A DNA stretch of 64,000 nt from Niabella insulamsoli (GCF_039652435.2 NZ_CP190246.1:186001-250000); one strand, 5' to 3'. Shown: positions 17,023 through 25,291, numbered from the stretch's first letter. Numbers and translations are program-made. Notes: generated from the sequence alone by a model not told the origin.

Positions 17023-19446
17023 ATGCGACTATACACACTCTTTTTCACGCTGCTTTTTTCGGTATCCTTGTCCCTTTTTGCACAGGAAGACCTTGCTTAT
17101 CAAAAACCTTCGGCTCCCATCTTATCGTTGACCGACTATGAGCGAGCGCCGACGGTGTCCATGGATACAAAGAAAAACTATATGTTATTGTCCTATCGCG
17201 ATGTTTACAAATCCCTTGATGACCTGAACCAGGAAGAAATGAGGCTGGCCGGCCTGCGGATCAACCCGGTGACCAATATTTCGTCCACGGTTACCTATCT
17301 TAAGAATTTAAAGATCAGGAAGATTAAAGACGTAAAAGCCGAACCAACGCAGGTTTCCGGATTGCCCGAAAACCCCCGGATTTCCTACACTTCATGGAGC
17401 CCGGATGATTCAAAAATTGCATTTACCAATACTACCGCCAAAGGCGTCGAGCTTTGGGTGATTGACGTGGCGACCGCCGTTGCTTCCCAACTTACGGATG
17501 ATAATCTGAATGCGAATATGGGCGCGCCTTTTAGCTGGCATAAGGATAATAAAACACTGTTGGTGCGGATGATTCCGGCTAACCGGGCGGCGCTTATCGA
17601 CTCCAAAAAAGATTTACCCAAAGGTCCCATCGTTTCCGTCGCCGAAGGGCGCGTTTCACAAAACAGAACTTACCAGGATCTTTTAAAAAACAAAACTGAC
17701 GAACAGAATTTCGAAACACTTGTTACATCGGAATTATATAATGTTGATCTGAATGGCAAAAAGAATTTGTATAAAGAGGCGGCGATTTATACGGATCAAT
17801 CGATATCGCCGGATGGTCAATATGTGCTGCTGACCACGATTCAAAAACCTTTTTCATATATCGTTCCGCTGTATCGGTTTCCGCAGCAAGAAACGGTTTA
17901 CGATTTGAGCGGCAAGGAGATAAAAGTCGTAAATAAGACGCCGCTGATCGAGATTATGCCCAAAGGCTTTGGAGCTGTTCCAACTGGTAAAAGAAATGTC
18001 AACTGGCGTGCTGACCAACCCGCAACGCTTTATTATGTGCAAGCGCTGGATAAAGGCGATCCATCGGTTAATGCAGCACACCGCGATGAGCTTTTTGTAT
18101 GGGAAGCGCCATTTACCGCCCCGCCTATTTCTATCGCTAAAACGCAACAACGCTATGGCGGCATCAATTGGGGAAATGCTACAACGGCGGTTATGTATGA
18201 CAGCTGGTATAATACAAGAAACTTAAAAACTTATTTAATCAACCCGTCTGATCCGCAGCAGGAGCCTAAAGTCATTTTCGATCGCAATTATCAGGATATC
18301 TACAGCGATCCGGGAAATTTTGAGACTAAAGAAAATGAATATGGCAGGCAGGTACTGGCCATGGAAAATAATAATCTTTTCCTCATCGGAAACGGCTTCA
18401 CCAAGGAAGGCCAGTTTCCTTTTATAGATGAATTCAATCTCAAAACACTGAAAACAAAACGCCTGTATCAAAGCGGTTTTAAGGATAAAAAGGAAGACAT
18501 TTACTCCATCGAAGATTTTAAAAATGGCGTAGCGCTGGTGCAAATTCAGTCCAGCAGCGAATACCCCAACTATTATTTCAGAAATTATAAAAAGCGGATC
18601 GCTCCTTTGCAAATTACCTTTAACAAAAATCCTTTTGAAGCCATCAAAGATGTGCAGAAAGAAGTGATCAGATACAAGCGCGCGGACGGTGTGGATCTTT
18701 CGGGCACTTTATATTTACCGTTGGGATACGATAAGCATAAAAAGGAAAAATTGCCACTGCTTATCTGGGCTTATCCGCAGGAATTCAAAGATAAAAACAG
18801 CGCCGGCCAAAACGATAAAAACCCCAATGAATTTACCTTCCCATACTATGGATCTTTTGTGTATTGGGTAACCAAGGGGTATGTGGTGTTAGATGATGCT
18901 TCTTTCCCGATCATTGGCGAAGGAACGAAGGAGCCCAATGATAATTTCATCGAACAATTAGTGGCCAATGGCCGCGCAGCGATCGACGCGGTCGACAAGC
19001 TGGGTTATATCGACCGGAAAAAAGTAGCAGTGGGCGGCCACTCTTATGGCGCTTTTATGACGGCAAATCTTTTAACCCATTCCGACGATTTTGCCTGCGG
19101 CATCGCCCGCAGCGGAGCGTATAACCGCACACTGACGCCGTTTGGGTTTCAGAGTGAACAGCGCAACTACTGGGATGTGCCGCAGGTGTATAACACCATG
19201 TCGCCCTTCATGAATGCGCAAAAAATGAAGAAGCCTATTTTATTGATTCACGGCGAAGCCGATAATAATCCGGGTACGTTTACACTTCAAACCGAAAGGT
19301 ACTTTCAGGCGATTAAAGGTTTAGGAGGAAAGGCCCGAATGGTAATACTGCCTAAAGAAAGCCACGGCTACGCTGCGAAGGAAAATATTCTGCATGTGCT
19401 TTGGGAGCAGGAGCAGTTTTTAGATCAATATTTAAAGGGGCAATAA
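17023..19446 (+). CDS. Secreted S9 serine peptidase, glutamyl endopeptidase (CGEP) type
   Basis: The 807-residue protein has a signal peptide (MRLYTLFFTLLFSVSLSLFAQ), a beta-propeller part to about residue 540 (with SWSPDDSKIAFTN-type blades) and a C-terminal alpha/beta-hydrolase domain. The catalytic Ser lies in VGGHSYGAFMTANLL (near 674), the Asp in HGEADNNPGT (near 747) and the His in PKESHGYAAKE (near 783). The stretch CGIARSGAYNRTLTPFGFQ is very close to plant chloroplast glutamyl endopeptidase and its bacterial relatives, so cleavage after Glu is the likely specificity. It would act in the periplasm on peptides or unfolded proteins. It is monocistronic, with its own promoter and terminator. 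Confidence 0.93.
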   Translation: MRLYTLFFTLLFSVSLSLFAQEDLAYQKPSAPILSLTDYERAPTVSMDTKKNYMLLSYRDVYKSLDDLNQEEMRLAGLRINPVTNISSTVTYLKNLKIRKIKDVKAEPTQVSGLPENPRISYTSWSPDDSKIAFTNTTAKGVELWVIDVATAVASQLTDDNLNANMGAPFSWHKDNKTLLVRMIPANRAALIDSKKDLPKGPIVSVAEGRVSQNRTYQDLLKNKTDEQNFETLVTSELYNVDLNGKKNLYKEAAIYTDQSISPDGQYVLLTTIQKPFSYIVPLYRFPQQETVYDLSGKEIKVVNKTPLIEIMPKGFGAVPTGKRNVNWRADQPATLYYVQALDKGDPSVNAAHRDELFVWEAPFTAPPISIAKTQQRYGGINWGNATTAVMYDSWYNTRNLKTYLINPSDPQQEPKVIFDRNYQDIYSDPGNFETKENEYGRQVLAMENNNLFLIGNGFTKEGQFPFIDEFNLKTLKTKRLYQSGFKDKKEDIYSIEDFKNGVALVQIQSSSEYPNYYFRNYKKRIAPLQITFNKNPFEAIKDVQKEVIRYKRADGVDLSGTLYLPLGYDKHKKEKLPLLIWAYPQEFKDKNSAGQNDKNPNEFTFPYYGSFVYWVTKGYVVLDDASFPIIGEGTKEPNDNFIEQLVANGRAAIDAVDKLGYIDRKKVAVGGHSYGAFMTANLLTHSDDFACGIARSGAYNRTLTPFGFQSEQRNYWDVPQVYNTMSPFMNAQKMKKPILLIHGEADNNPGTFTLQTERYFQAIKGLGGKARMVILPKESHGYAAKENILHVLWEQEQFLDQYLKGQ

Positions 19447-19465
19447 AAAAAGATTCGCAACAAGT

Positions 19466-19503
19466 AAAAGCCGTATCCGCATCTTGCAGATACGGCTTTT
19501 TTT
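19466..19503. terminator. Bidirectional terminator between convergent genes
   Basis: AAAAGCCGTATC (19466-19477) pairs perfectly with GATACGGCTTTT (19489-19500) around an 11-base loop. It is followed by further T on the plus strand; the A-run at the other end can serve the minus-strand operon ending at 19543. Confidence 0.88.
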
Positions 19504-19542
19504 AACGTGTTATCTGTAGGTTTTACAACGGACTTAGAGCGG

Positions 19543-21177
19543 TTAGTCGTTGATAGTGGCCTGTACCACTTTGCTATAGGTTGCCTCCCCGTCTTTGTCA
19601 ACCTGTTGAATTCTTACAAATACCTTCAGGCTTTCTTGCAGATCGGCAGTAGTTTTTCGACAAGCGGGTACTATTGCCAGCAGGCCGGAAAATAGCAACG
19701 CCATTATTTTTTTTCTTTTCAAAAAAGATCCGACCAATAAAAAGAAGAGGGGCGCCATCGCCAGCGAAAATATTTGGCTCCATTCCGTAATTGGGCTATG
19801 CCATTCATACCGTTCGAGCGCGGCGCTATTGCCTTCCCCTGCTTTTGATTGTAAAGTGGCAACATTGGTAAACTGTTGACCGTCGCCAGAAATTTCGATG
19901 TTAAAATGATCATTGTTGGATTCCGATTCGGTAGTCCATTCAACATGCAGGGAATTGTTTTTAACGGACGCATTAAGCGTTCCAAAATGCACGGGTAACG
20001 CGCCGTCAAACTCATAGGCGCCTATATCCACCGCAGTGCCCATGATGCGCGGGTTACCGGCGAGGTCTGTTGAAATATTAGCCGGAACAAAATTATTGTC
20101 GCCCCCATTGCGGGCCGGGCTGATGGCAGACAACGTGTAGCCTGTAGCAAACAAAGGATCGACGCCGTCGAGGCAATTGGTTTGGGTCATGGTGCTTGAT
20201 GTGCCAAGCACCGTATTATTGTTATAAATAATGCTGTTATAAACATTCAGGTTGGTCGATCCGGAATTGTTGAGGTAAATGCCCTGCGCGGCACCGCCAC
20301 TGGTGTTGCCAACAATAGTCGCATTAATCACAGAAAGAAATTGAGCGGCGCCGCCCCCGACGATGCCAATGCCGCCGCCATTGTCGGTAGCGTAGTTGTT
20401 TGCCAGGACACAATTGATAAGCTGCACGGCAGCTGGGTATAAAGTGCCCGAATTGGAAGCCATCGCATAGTATCCCCCGCCGTAATATCTTGCTTTGTTG
20501 CCGGAGAAATAACAGTTAACATACGTGGCCATTGAATATACATCTGCCGCCCCGCCTCCGTTGGTGCTCCTCGCTTCATTGTTTATAAAAGAGCAGTTTT
20601 CAATTCGGGGCCGGCTTCTATTATTGAATATGCCACCGCCGTTATAAGTGGCAGAATTATTACTAAAAACACAGTTGCGAATCGTCGGAGAAACTTCAGA
20701 ATTATAAATGCCGCCGCCGTTTTCGAGTGGTGGCGCATCACCGTATGGGCGTCCTTCCGTAATAGTAAACCCGTCCAAAACAGCTGTCGAGGTAAGTCCA
20801 TTATTGTCGTTTCTGATAACGGATTTCTGATTTCCTTTCAAAATAGTTGTATTGCCTGAAAGCGGCGTTCTGTCGGCTATTGTCGGGTTGCCCGAATTGG
20901 GGAAGCCACCTAAAATCTTTACACCCTCTTTCATGCTGAAAAAATTATAAATGGGCTGCTGATACTCGCCCGCGGCCACCCAAACCTCGTCTCCGCTTGT
21001 GGAGTTATTAATGGCTTGCTGCAAGTCACTGGAAGCATTGCTCCAGCTGCTTCCATCCGCCGCGCCTTCGGCGATGGCTTTTACATAACGGATTGTTTGC
21101 GATGTGCCGGGGCGTGCGCCACAGAGCAAAATAACAAGCAGAACAGATAGTCGGAAGATGGTTGTTTTATTTTTCAT
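19543..21177 (-). CDS. Right-handed beta-helix surface protein with split-fn3 transmembrane module (second gene of operon)
   Basis: The 544-residue protein has a signal peptide (about 1-27, ending PGTSQ) and a parallel beta-helix (about 30-390) built from polymorphic GGGI/NNxA/NCxF repeats. It begins with YVKAIAEGAADGSSWSNA, as in 'choice-of-anchor Q' proteins, and ends the helix with DLAGNPRIMGTAVDIGAYEF. From 393 comes the split fn3-like module: LPVHFG, VEWTTESESNNDHFNIE, a transmembrane helix (about 468-486), KRKK (487-490), a second helix (491-505) and Cys506. The 39-residue tail contains VFVRIQQVDKDGEATYSKVV. The start lies 2 bp after the stop of the upstream paralogue. Beta-helices of this sort often bind or cleave polysaccharides, but no catalytic residues were recognised. 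Confidence 0.85.
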   Translation of the reverse strand: MKNKTTIFRLSVLLVILLCGARPGTSQTIRYVKAIAEGAADGSSWSNASSDLQQAINNSTSGDEVWVAAGEYQQPIYNFFSMKEGVKILGGFPNSGNPTIADRTPLSGNTTILKGNQKSVIRNDNNGLTSTAVLDGFTITEGRPYGDAPPLENGGGIYNSEVSPTIRNCVFSNNSATYNGGGIFNNRSRPRIENCSFINNEARSTNGGGAADVYSMATYVNCYFSGNKARYYGGGYYAMASNSGTLYPAAVQLINCVLANNYATDNGGGIGIVGGGAAQFLSVINATIVGNTSGGAAQGIYLNNSGSTNLNVYNSIIYNNNTVLGTSSTMTQTNCLDGVDPLFATGYTLSAISPARNGGDNNFVPANISTDLAGNPRIMGTAVDIGAYEFDGALPVHFGTLNASVKNNSLHVEWTTESESNNDHFNIEISGDGQQFTNVATLQSKAGEGNSAALERYEWHSPITEWSQIFSLAMAPLFFLLVGSFLKRKKIMALLFSGLLAIVPACRKTTADLQESLKVFVRIQQVDKDGEATYSKVVQATIND

Positions 21178-21179
21178 GG

Positions 21180-23084
21180 TTATTTTTTTATTACGGAAAC
21201 TGTTTTGCTGTATTTTTTAGTACCATCCTTGTCTACCTGGGCTATGCGTATAAAGAGCTTTTCAGGTATTGCATCATCATAACGCTCGGATTTCTGGCAA
21301 CTAAAAAACAAGGCGATGACAACAAACAGGCAGCCCACCGCTATCTTTTTCCTGCGGAGCGAAAAGCAAATCATTCCCAAGCACCCAAAACTGATCAAAC
21401 CCAGCGTGGCCGTGGCTTCGCTAAGTGAAACCTGGTATTCATAAAGAAGTTCGGAGGAAGAATGCCCATCGACAGCCTTGCTGGCTACTGTCGCTATTTT
21501 GGTGAATTTTTTCCCATCCGGCGACAATTCAATTTCAAAATGATCGTTGTTGGTCTCCGACAAGGAGCTCCATTGTATTTGCAGCAGCTGGTCGCTGATG
21601 GCGGCGCTGATGGCGCCAAAGTAAACTGGTAGTGCGCCCGAATACTCGAACGCGCCTATGTCTATCCCCGAGTAGACCCGGCGTGCATTACCGTCCAGAT
21701 CGACTGTGCCCATCGTTGTTTCATCATAATAGCTGGCTTCTGCGTTATTGATTGCCGGGCTGCCCTGCTGCAATGAAAAATCGCCGGTTGCCGGGTTTAC
21801 AAACAGGGGATCGCTATGCGATACGTTGTTTACAGTGGCGGTTCCCTGGTAGTTAGTATTGATAATGGAATTGTCAATGTTCAACGTCGCGGTGCCGTTG
21901 CTTACCGTTAAAACGTTTTGTGCGTTGTCGCCCGTCCAGAGTATAGCGTTGCTTAGATTGTTGGCAAGGGGTGCATTCATGTCCAAAACGGCTCCAGCCG
22001 GGTTATAGAAAGTGCTGTTAATCAGGTTGAGCGTTGAGGCATGGTTGTAAATCGGGATGTAATTGTTATTGGCGTAAGCCACCGAATTGGCAATGGTGGC
22101 GACAGCGCCCGATCTTAATGCAATAGCAGAGCCTTTGTAAGCGCCCGAAAAAGAAGTGGAAGGGACGATGGTATTATTGATAAACCTGCTCCTGTTCACA
22201 AATAGCGTTCCCTGTCCGAAAGCACGGATGCCAGCGCCGATGCCGCCGTTCGCTCCGCCCTGGGAATAATTATCAACGCTGTTTTCGGTAAAATTGCAGC
22301 GTTCAATAGCCACTGAATAGGTACCTGGCACGCCGTAACCCGCTGCATCCAGTTGAAAGATCTCTACCGCAGCGCCTGTATATTGAGAATAATTATTTTG
22401 GAAAAGGCAATCTTCTATCCGAAAAGTGTTACTCCCCGTAGATATGCCATAATAAGAAACCGCTCCGTTTTGATATGCGCGATTATTGACAAACGAACAA
22501 TTGCGGATAAGGGGCGTGATGTTAACCGAATTAAAATTACAGGAAACAAATATGGCGCCGCCGGCATACCGCGGGTAGAGGTCATTGTAAACAGAGCCTG
22601 AGTTGGCATTACCGTCGGAAAACCTAAAGCCATCAACAATCAGCGTATTATCGATCGGCTGAGCATCGGCAGGCTCTAATTCAATTACCATGATATGATA
22701 GCTGTTATCGGTAAACGAACCTGATGTGCCGATATCTCCGCTCAAAATAGTTGGGTTACTTCCCAAAACCCGCTGGCTCAGCGAAGTTTCGTTGCCTGCA
22801 AATCCTCCATACAGTTGCAGGTTGTTTCGTTTGATGTTAAAAAAGTCGTCTCTGTTGTTAGTGGTTGAAGGGTAATAGGTACCACCGGCCACCCAAACCT
22901 CGGTAATAGCGGGGCTCGCGTTGGCAGCGCTAAGCGCCGTTGCCAGGTTTTGATAGGCATCTGTCCAGCTACTGCCATTGTTTGCACCTATGGCGGATTC
23001 ATTAACATATATAATTTGCGCGAAAGAAGAGGCGTTAAAAACAAAAAGGATACTTAATGTGAGTACAATCTTAAAACGAGTCAT
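21180..23084 (-). CDS. Right-handed beta-helix surface protein with split-fn3 transmembrane module (first gene of operon)
   Basis: The start at 23084 (MTRFKIVLTLSILFVFNASSFAQ) gives a proper signal peptide and a 634-residue protein. The beta-helix (about 24-480) opens with IIYVNESAIGANNGSSWTDA and EVWVAGGTYYP. It contains repeated NCSFVNN/NNTIV-type turns and closes with DLDGNARRVYSGIDIGAFEY, the 'choice-of-anchor Q' pattern. The C-terminal module starts at about 484: LPVYFG, IQWSSLSETNNDHFEIE, a helix (about 558-576), RRKK (577-580), a second helix and Cys596 in FFSC followed by QKSERYDD. It ends LFIRIAQVDKDGTKKYSKTV. It is a diverged paralogue of the downstream protein and has a repeat-controlled promoter upstream. 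Confidence 0.85.
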   Translation of the reverse strand: MTRFKIVLTLSILFVFNASSFAQIIYVNESAIGANNGSSWTDAYQNLATALSAANASPAITEVWVAGGTYYPSTTNNRDDFFNIKRNNLQLYGGFAGNETSLSQRVLGSNPTILSGDIGTSGSFTDNSYHIMVIELEPADAQPIDNTLIVDGFRFSDGNANSGSVYNDLYPRYAGGAIFVSCNFNSVNITPLIRNCSFVNNRAYQNGAVSYYGISTGSNTFRIEDCLFQNNYSQYTGAAVEIFQLDAAGYGVPGTYSVAIERCNFTENSVDNYSQGGANGGIGAGIRAFGQGTLFVNRSRFINNTIVPSTSFSGAYKGSAIALRSGAVATIANSVAYANNNYIPIYNHASTLNLINSTFYNPAGAVLDMNAPLANNLSNAILWTGDNAQNVLTVSNGTATLNIDNSIINTNYQGTATVNNVSHSDPLFVNPATGDFSLQQGSPAINNAEASYYDETTMGTVDLDGNARRVYSGIDIGAFEYSGALPVYFGAISAAISDQLLQIQWSSLSETNNDHFEIELSPDGKKFTKIATVASKAVDGHSSSELLYEYQVSLSEATATLGLISFGCLGMICFSLRRKKIAVGCLFVVIALFFSCQKSERYDDAIPEKLFIRIAQVDKDGTKKYSKTVSVIKK

Positions 23085-23151
23085 TTGGAAGATGGTTTTA
23101 GTTTTGAATGAATGGCTGTAAGAAGAAATTCCGCTCTGAGCCATCCGGTTG

Positions 23152-23231
23152 TAAAGGTGAACTAACAGAAAGGGCATTCCAAAAAACGAGAAGGACCAAA
23201 TGCGGACAAGGGGCGGACAAAAGCCGGACAA
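23152..23231 (-). promoter_or_regulatory. Four-repeat operator and promoter of the beta-helix operon
   Basis: Read on the minus strand, TTGTCCG occurs three times (23231, 23220 and 23209 downwards), followed by TGGTCCT (23198-23192). The four units are spaced exactly 11 bp apart, so they lie on one face of the helix. TTTG at 23183-23180 is a -33 candidate, followed by 20 bases and a weak -7, CACCTTTA (23159-23152). The first operon gene starts at 23084, giving a leader of about 64 bases. The repeat-to-TTTG distance equals that of the second control region at 23367-23447. Confidence 0.75.
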
Positions 23232-23261
23232 TCCGGTCTGGCCTGTGTTTTCTCATAGTTA

Positions 23262-23360
23262 TCAATAGGCGTTCAGCCGCCACTCAAAATAGAACCAAAC
23301 CAGGATGAGTAGCAATGCAGCGATCAACAAGATGATATATGGATAGCGGGGCGGTTTCAT
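23262..23360 (-). CDS. 32-residue single-span membrane peptide
   Basis: An ATG at 23360 opens a 32-codon frame ending in TGA at 23262. It encodes MKPPRYPYIILLIAALLLI..., finishing VWFYFEWRLNAY, which is one continuous hydrophobic helix (about residues 8-27) with short basic and aromatic ends. It lies exactly between two matching repeat operators, downstream of the regulator gene and upstream of the beta-helix operon. A close-to-consensus promoter (TTTG, N20, CATATTTG) ends six bases before its ATG. That placement is the main argument that it is real. Its job is unknown; it could be a membrane partner of the regulator or of the beta-helix proteins. Confidence 0.6.
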   Translation of the reverse strand: MKPPRYPYIILLIAALLLILVWFYFEWRLNAY

Positions 23361-23366
23361 GAGACG

Positions 23367-23447
23367 CAAATATGAGAACGGCCGCTTCGCGCACCAAATA
23401 TCAGGACGGACCGTTTCAGGACAGGCGGCGGACAAAATGCGGACAAC
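23367..23447 (-). promoter_or_regulatory. Four-repeat operator and promoter of the small membrane peptide gene
   Basis: On the minus strand the units TTGTCCG (23446-23440), TTGTCCG (23435-23429), CTGTCCT (23424-23418) and CGGTCCG (23413-23407) are spaced exactly 11 bp apart. An extra overlapping GTCC lies at 23407-23404. TTTG (23398-23395), N20 and CATATTTG (23374-23367) form a good -33/-7 promoter. The ATG at 23360 follows six bases later. The cluster starts three bases beyond the regulator's stop codon. Confidence 0.8.
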
Positions 23448-23449
23448 AA

Positions 23450-25207
23450 CTATTGGTCGCAGCTTCCAATCGAGAGGATATAGGTTTCGAGGGATGCGTC
23501 GCCGTCCAGTTGCAACACGGCCCGCAGGCGTCGTTTGCTCCTCGAAACGCTGTCTTTGCTAATACCGAGGCTGTTGGCAATTTGATAATTGTTCAGCTGC
23601 AGAAATATAAGCGCTGAAAGCCGCTCCATGGCGGGTGTCAAGCCTGTTGAGCGTTGGCGCAAGGCGTCGAAGAATTGCGGATAGGCTTTGGAAAATTCCA
23701 TTTTAAACGTTTCCCAGTCATCTTCCGTAAGCAGCGGCTGGGGCAACAATTCCTCTGGCGTGGCGGAGGACGACTGTTGCAGGCCCGATAACTTTTGTTG
23801 CAGCGAATGGATGAGCTTGTTCTGGTCGACTATATTTTTAGTAAAAAGGGCCATTTTCTCTCGGGCAGCTATTACCTTTTGTTCGGCCGCGGCCTGTCTC
23901 AGTTGCAGCTCCTGAAGGCGGTTTTTATCGCGAACCTGTTTTTTGCTGTAAAGCAGCAGCGCAATTATAGTCACGAGCACGATGACGGCCAGGATAGTAT
24001 TGCGCAATGCTTTTTCCCTTTGGGCTGAAGCAGACGCCAGGTTGAAAGAATGCTGCAGGTTGTCGAACGCAATTTGCGCTTTCACTACCGATAGCTCGCT
24101 TTTTTTGGAACTGTCGCGGAGCGCCATTTGATAATCGAAGGATAACTGATTATAAAAAATCGCGCTATCGGTTTCATTCCTTATTGCTTTCACCGCCCCC
24201 AAAATATCGGCGGCTTTGATGATTTCGGTATGAAATCCATGTCGCTCCGCAATATCAAGCGCTGCGCCTGCCGTTCGATACGCTTCCGGATAATTTTTCT
24301 GAGCGAAAAAAAGCGAAGCAAAAGCATTGTTTGCCATCGCAATATTCAATGAGTCGCCGGTGGCATAGCTGCTTTGCAGATAAGTTTGTAACAAAGGCAG
24401 CGCCTGGCCGTAAGCGCCGGTAAGCAAATGAATTTTACCGAGATTTCCTAATGCGATGCCGGTCCAAAGTTGCCCGATGAAAGGATCTGCCTCTTCTTTA
24501 AGCCGGTTTAGGATTTCTTTATAATACCATCTTGAACTGTCGTACCGGTGCAGTTTTCGGTAGGCGGTTCCCAGCAAATCACATTGGAAAATATAAACGC
24601 GCGGGTCGCGATGAATGGTGTCCAAATCCCAAACCTTGAAAAACTCGCGCCCGTAGGCAATCGCCTGTTTAAAATCCTGTTGGCCAAAAAGCGAAGCGCT
24701 GACACCAAAAAAACGGTTGGGCATGTAGGGGAAATACTTGAACCCTATCTTCCGCTGAATGTCAAGCGCTTTGAGATTATACAACAAATGAGTTTCAAGC
24801 GAGGGCGGCACATCCGCCCTGATGCTGTAAAGTTCGGCATTGAGCTGGGCGTCCTGCAAAGGATAAGCGATCCTGACCGCATCATCGATAGTTTTGTAAA
24901 ATTGAGCTACATTGCCGAATTCCCTGCCGACTATTATTTCGAACATCATCAGTCTCACCTGCAACCTGCGATCGTTGTTCTTGGCCAGGTAAGCTTTGAG
25001 CTGCTCAATATCCGATTTGTATTTTTTTACCTTTTCGGGATTGTTTTTATTGATGCGCAGCGAATCAAAAAAAACCTGCGCTGCATAGCTTTGATCTTTT
25101 CCCGGCTTTTCCCAGGCGTTTATATAAGGTTGTATGTCCTTTTTTTGTCCAAAGGAATTAACGCAACCCAACAGCAGGATAAAAAAAAGCGTCCAATTTA
25201 TCTTCAT
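23450..25207 (-). CDS. Membrane-spanning TPR transcription regulator with C-terminal HTH
   Basis: The 585-residue protein has a signal sequence (MKINWTLFFILLLGCVNSFGQ) and a TPR-rich sensor region (about 25-385, e.g. LGNLGKIHLLTGAYGQALPLL). One transmembrane helix (about 400-418, TILAVIVLVTIIALLLY) leads to a long coiled coil (about 420-480). The C-terminal helix-turn-helix (about 520-575) reads GLTPAMERLSALIFLQL, YQIANSLGISKDSVSRSKRRL, like the effector domains of LuxR-type regulators. There is no kinase or receiver domain, so it seems a one-component regulator that passes an extracytoplasmic signal straight to DNA. Two repeat operators lie immediately downstream, in front of the genes it probably controls. 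Confidence 0.85.
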   Translation of the reverse strand: MKINWTLFFILLLGCVNSFGQKKDIQPYINAWEKPGKDQSYAAQVFFDSLRINKNNPEKVKKYKSDIEQLKAYLAKNNDRRLQVRLMMFEIIVGREFGNVAQFYKTIDDAVRIAYPLQDAQLNAELYSIRADVPPSLETHLLYNLKALDIQRKIGFKYFPYMPNRFFGVSASLFGQQDFKQAIAYGREFFKVWDLDTIHRDPRVYIFQCDLLGTAYRKLHRYDSSRWYYKEILNRLKEEADPFIGQLWTGIALGNLGKIHLLTGAYGQALPLLQTYLQSSYATGDSLNIAMANNAFASLFFAQKNYPEAYRTAGAALDIAERHGFHTEIIKAADILGAVKAIRNETDSAIFYNQLSFDYQMALRDSSKKSELSVVKAQIAFDNLQHSFNLASASAQREKALRNTILAVIVLVTIIALLLYSKKQVRDKNRLQELQLRQAAAEQKVIAAREKMALFTKNIVDQNKLIHSLQQKLSGLQQSSSATPEELLPQPLLTEDDWETFKMEFSKAYPQFFDALRQRSTGLTPAMERLSALIFLQLNNYQIANSLGISKDSVSRSKRRLRAVLQLDGDASLETYILSIGSCDQ

Positions 25208-25291
25208 AGCCAGAGGCCATAAAAATAAATGATTATCAGCATTTCTGATAGCTATGTTCGCGAAAGCGCCGCGCAGGGTTCAAAAGCATAA

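Noticed and set aside
19543..23084. Type IX secretion C-terminal domain on the beta-helix proteins
   Set aside because: The proteins end in the fn3 strands VRIxQVDxDG...SK and lack the later KLxVxxxNGxxV type-A sorting signal.
23224..23236. CCGGACAATCCGG palindrome as a terminator for the small peptide gene
   Set aside because: The stem is only 5 bp and it coincides with a repeat unit of the operator; the following T-run is short and interrupted.
23108..23308. Plus-strand open frame across the operator region
   Set aside because: It crosses the first repeat cluster and the 32-residue gene on the other strand, has no promoter or family resemblance, and is rich in residues caused by the repeat itself.
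23192..23447. Clusters of GGACAA repeats as a CRISPR array or satellite
   Set aside because: Units are only 7 bp on an 11-bp period, occur in two short groups, and sit at a fixed distance from promoter-like boxes; there are no spacers of CRISPR size and no cas genes.
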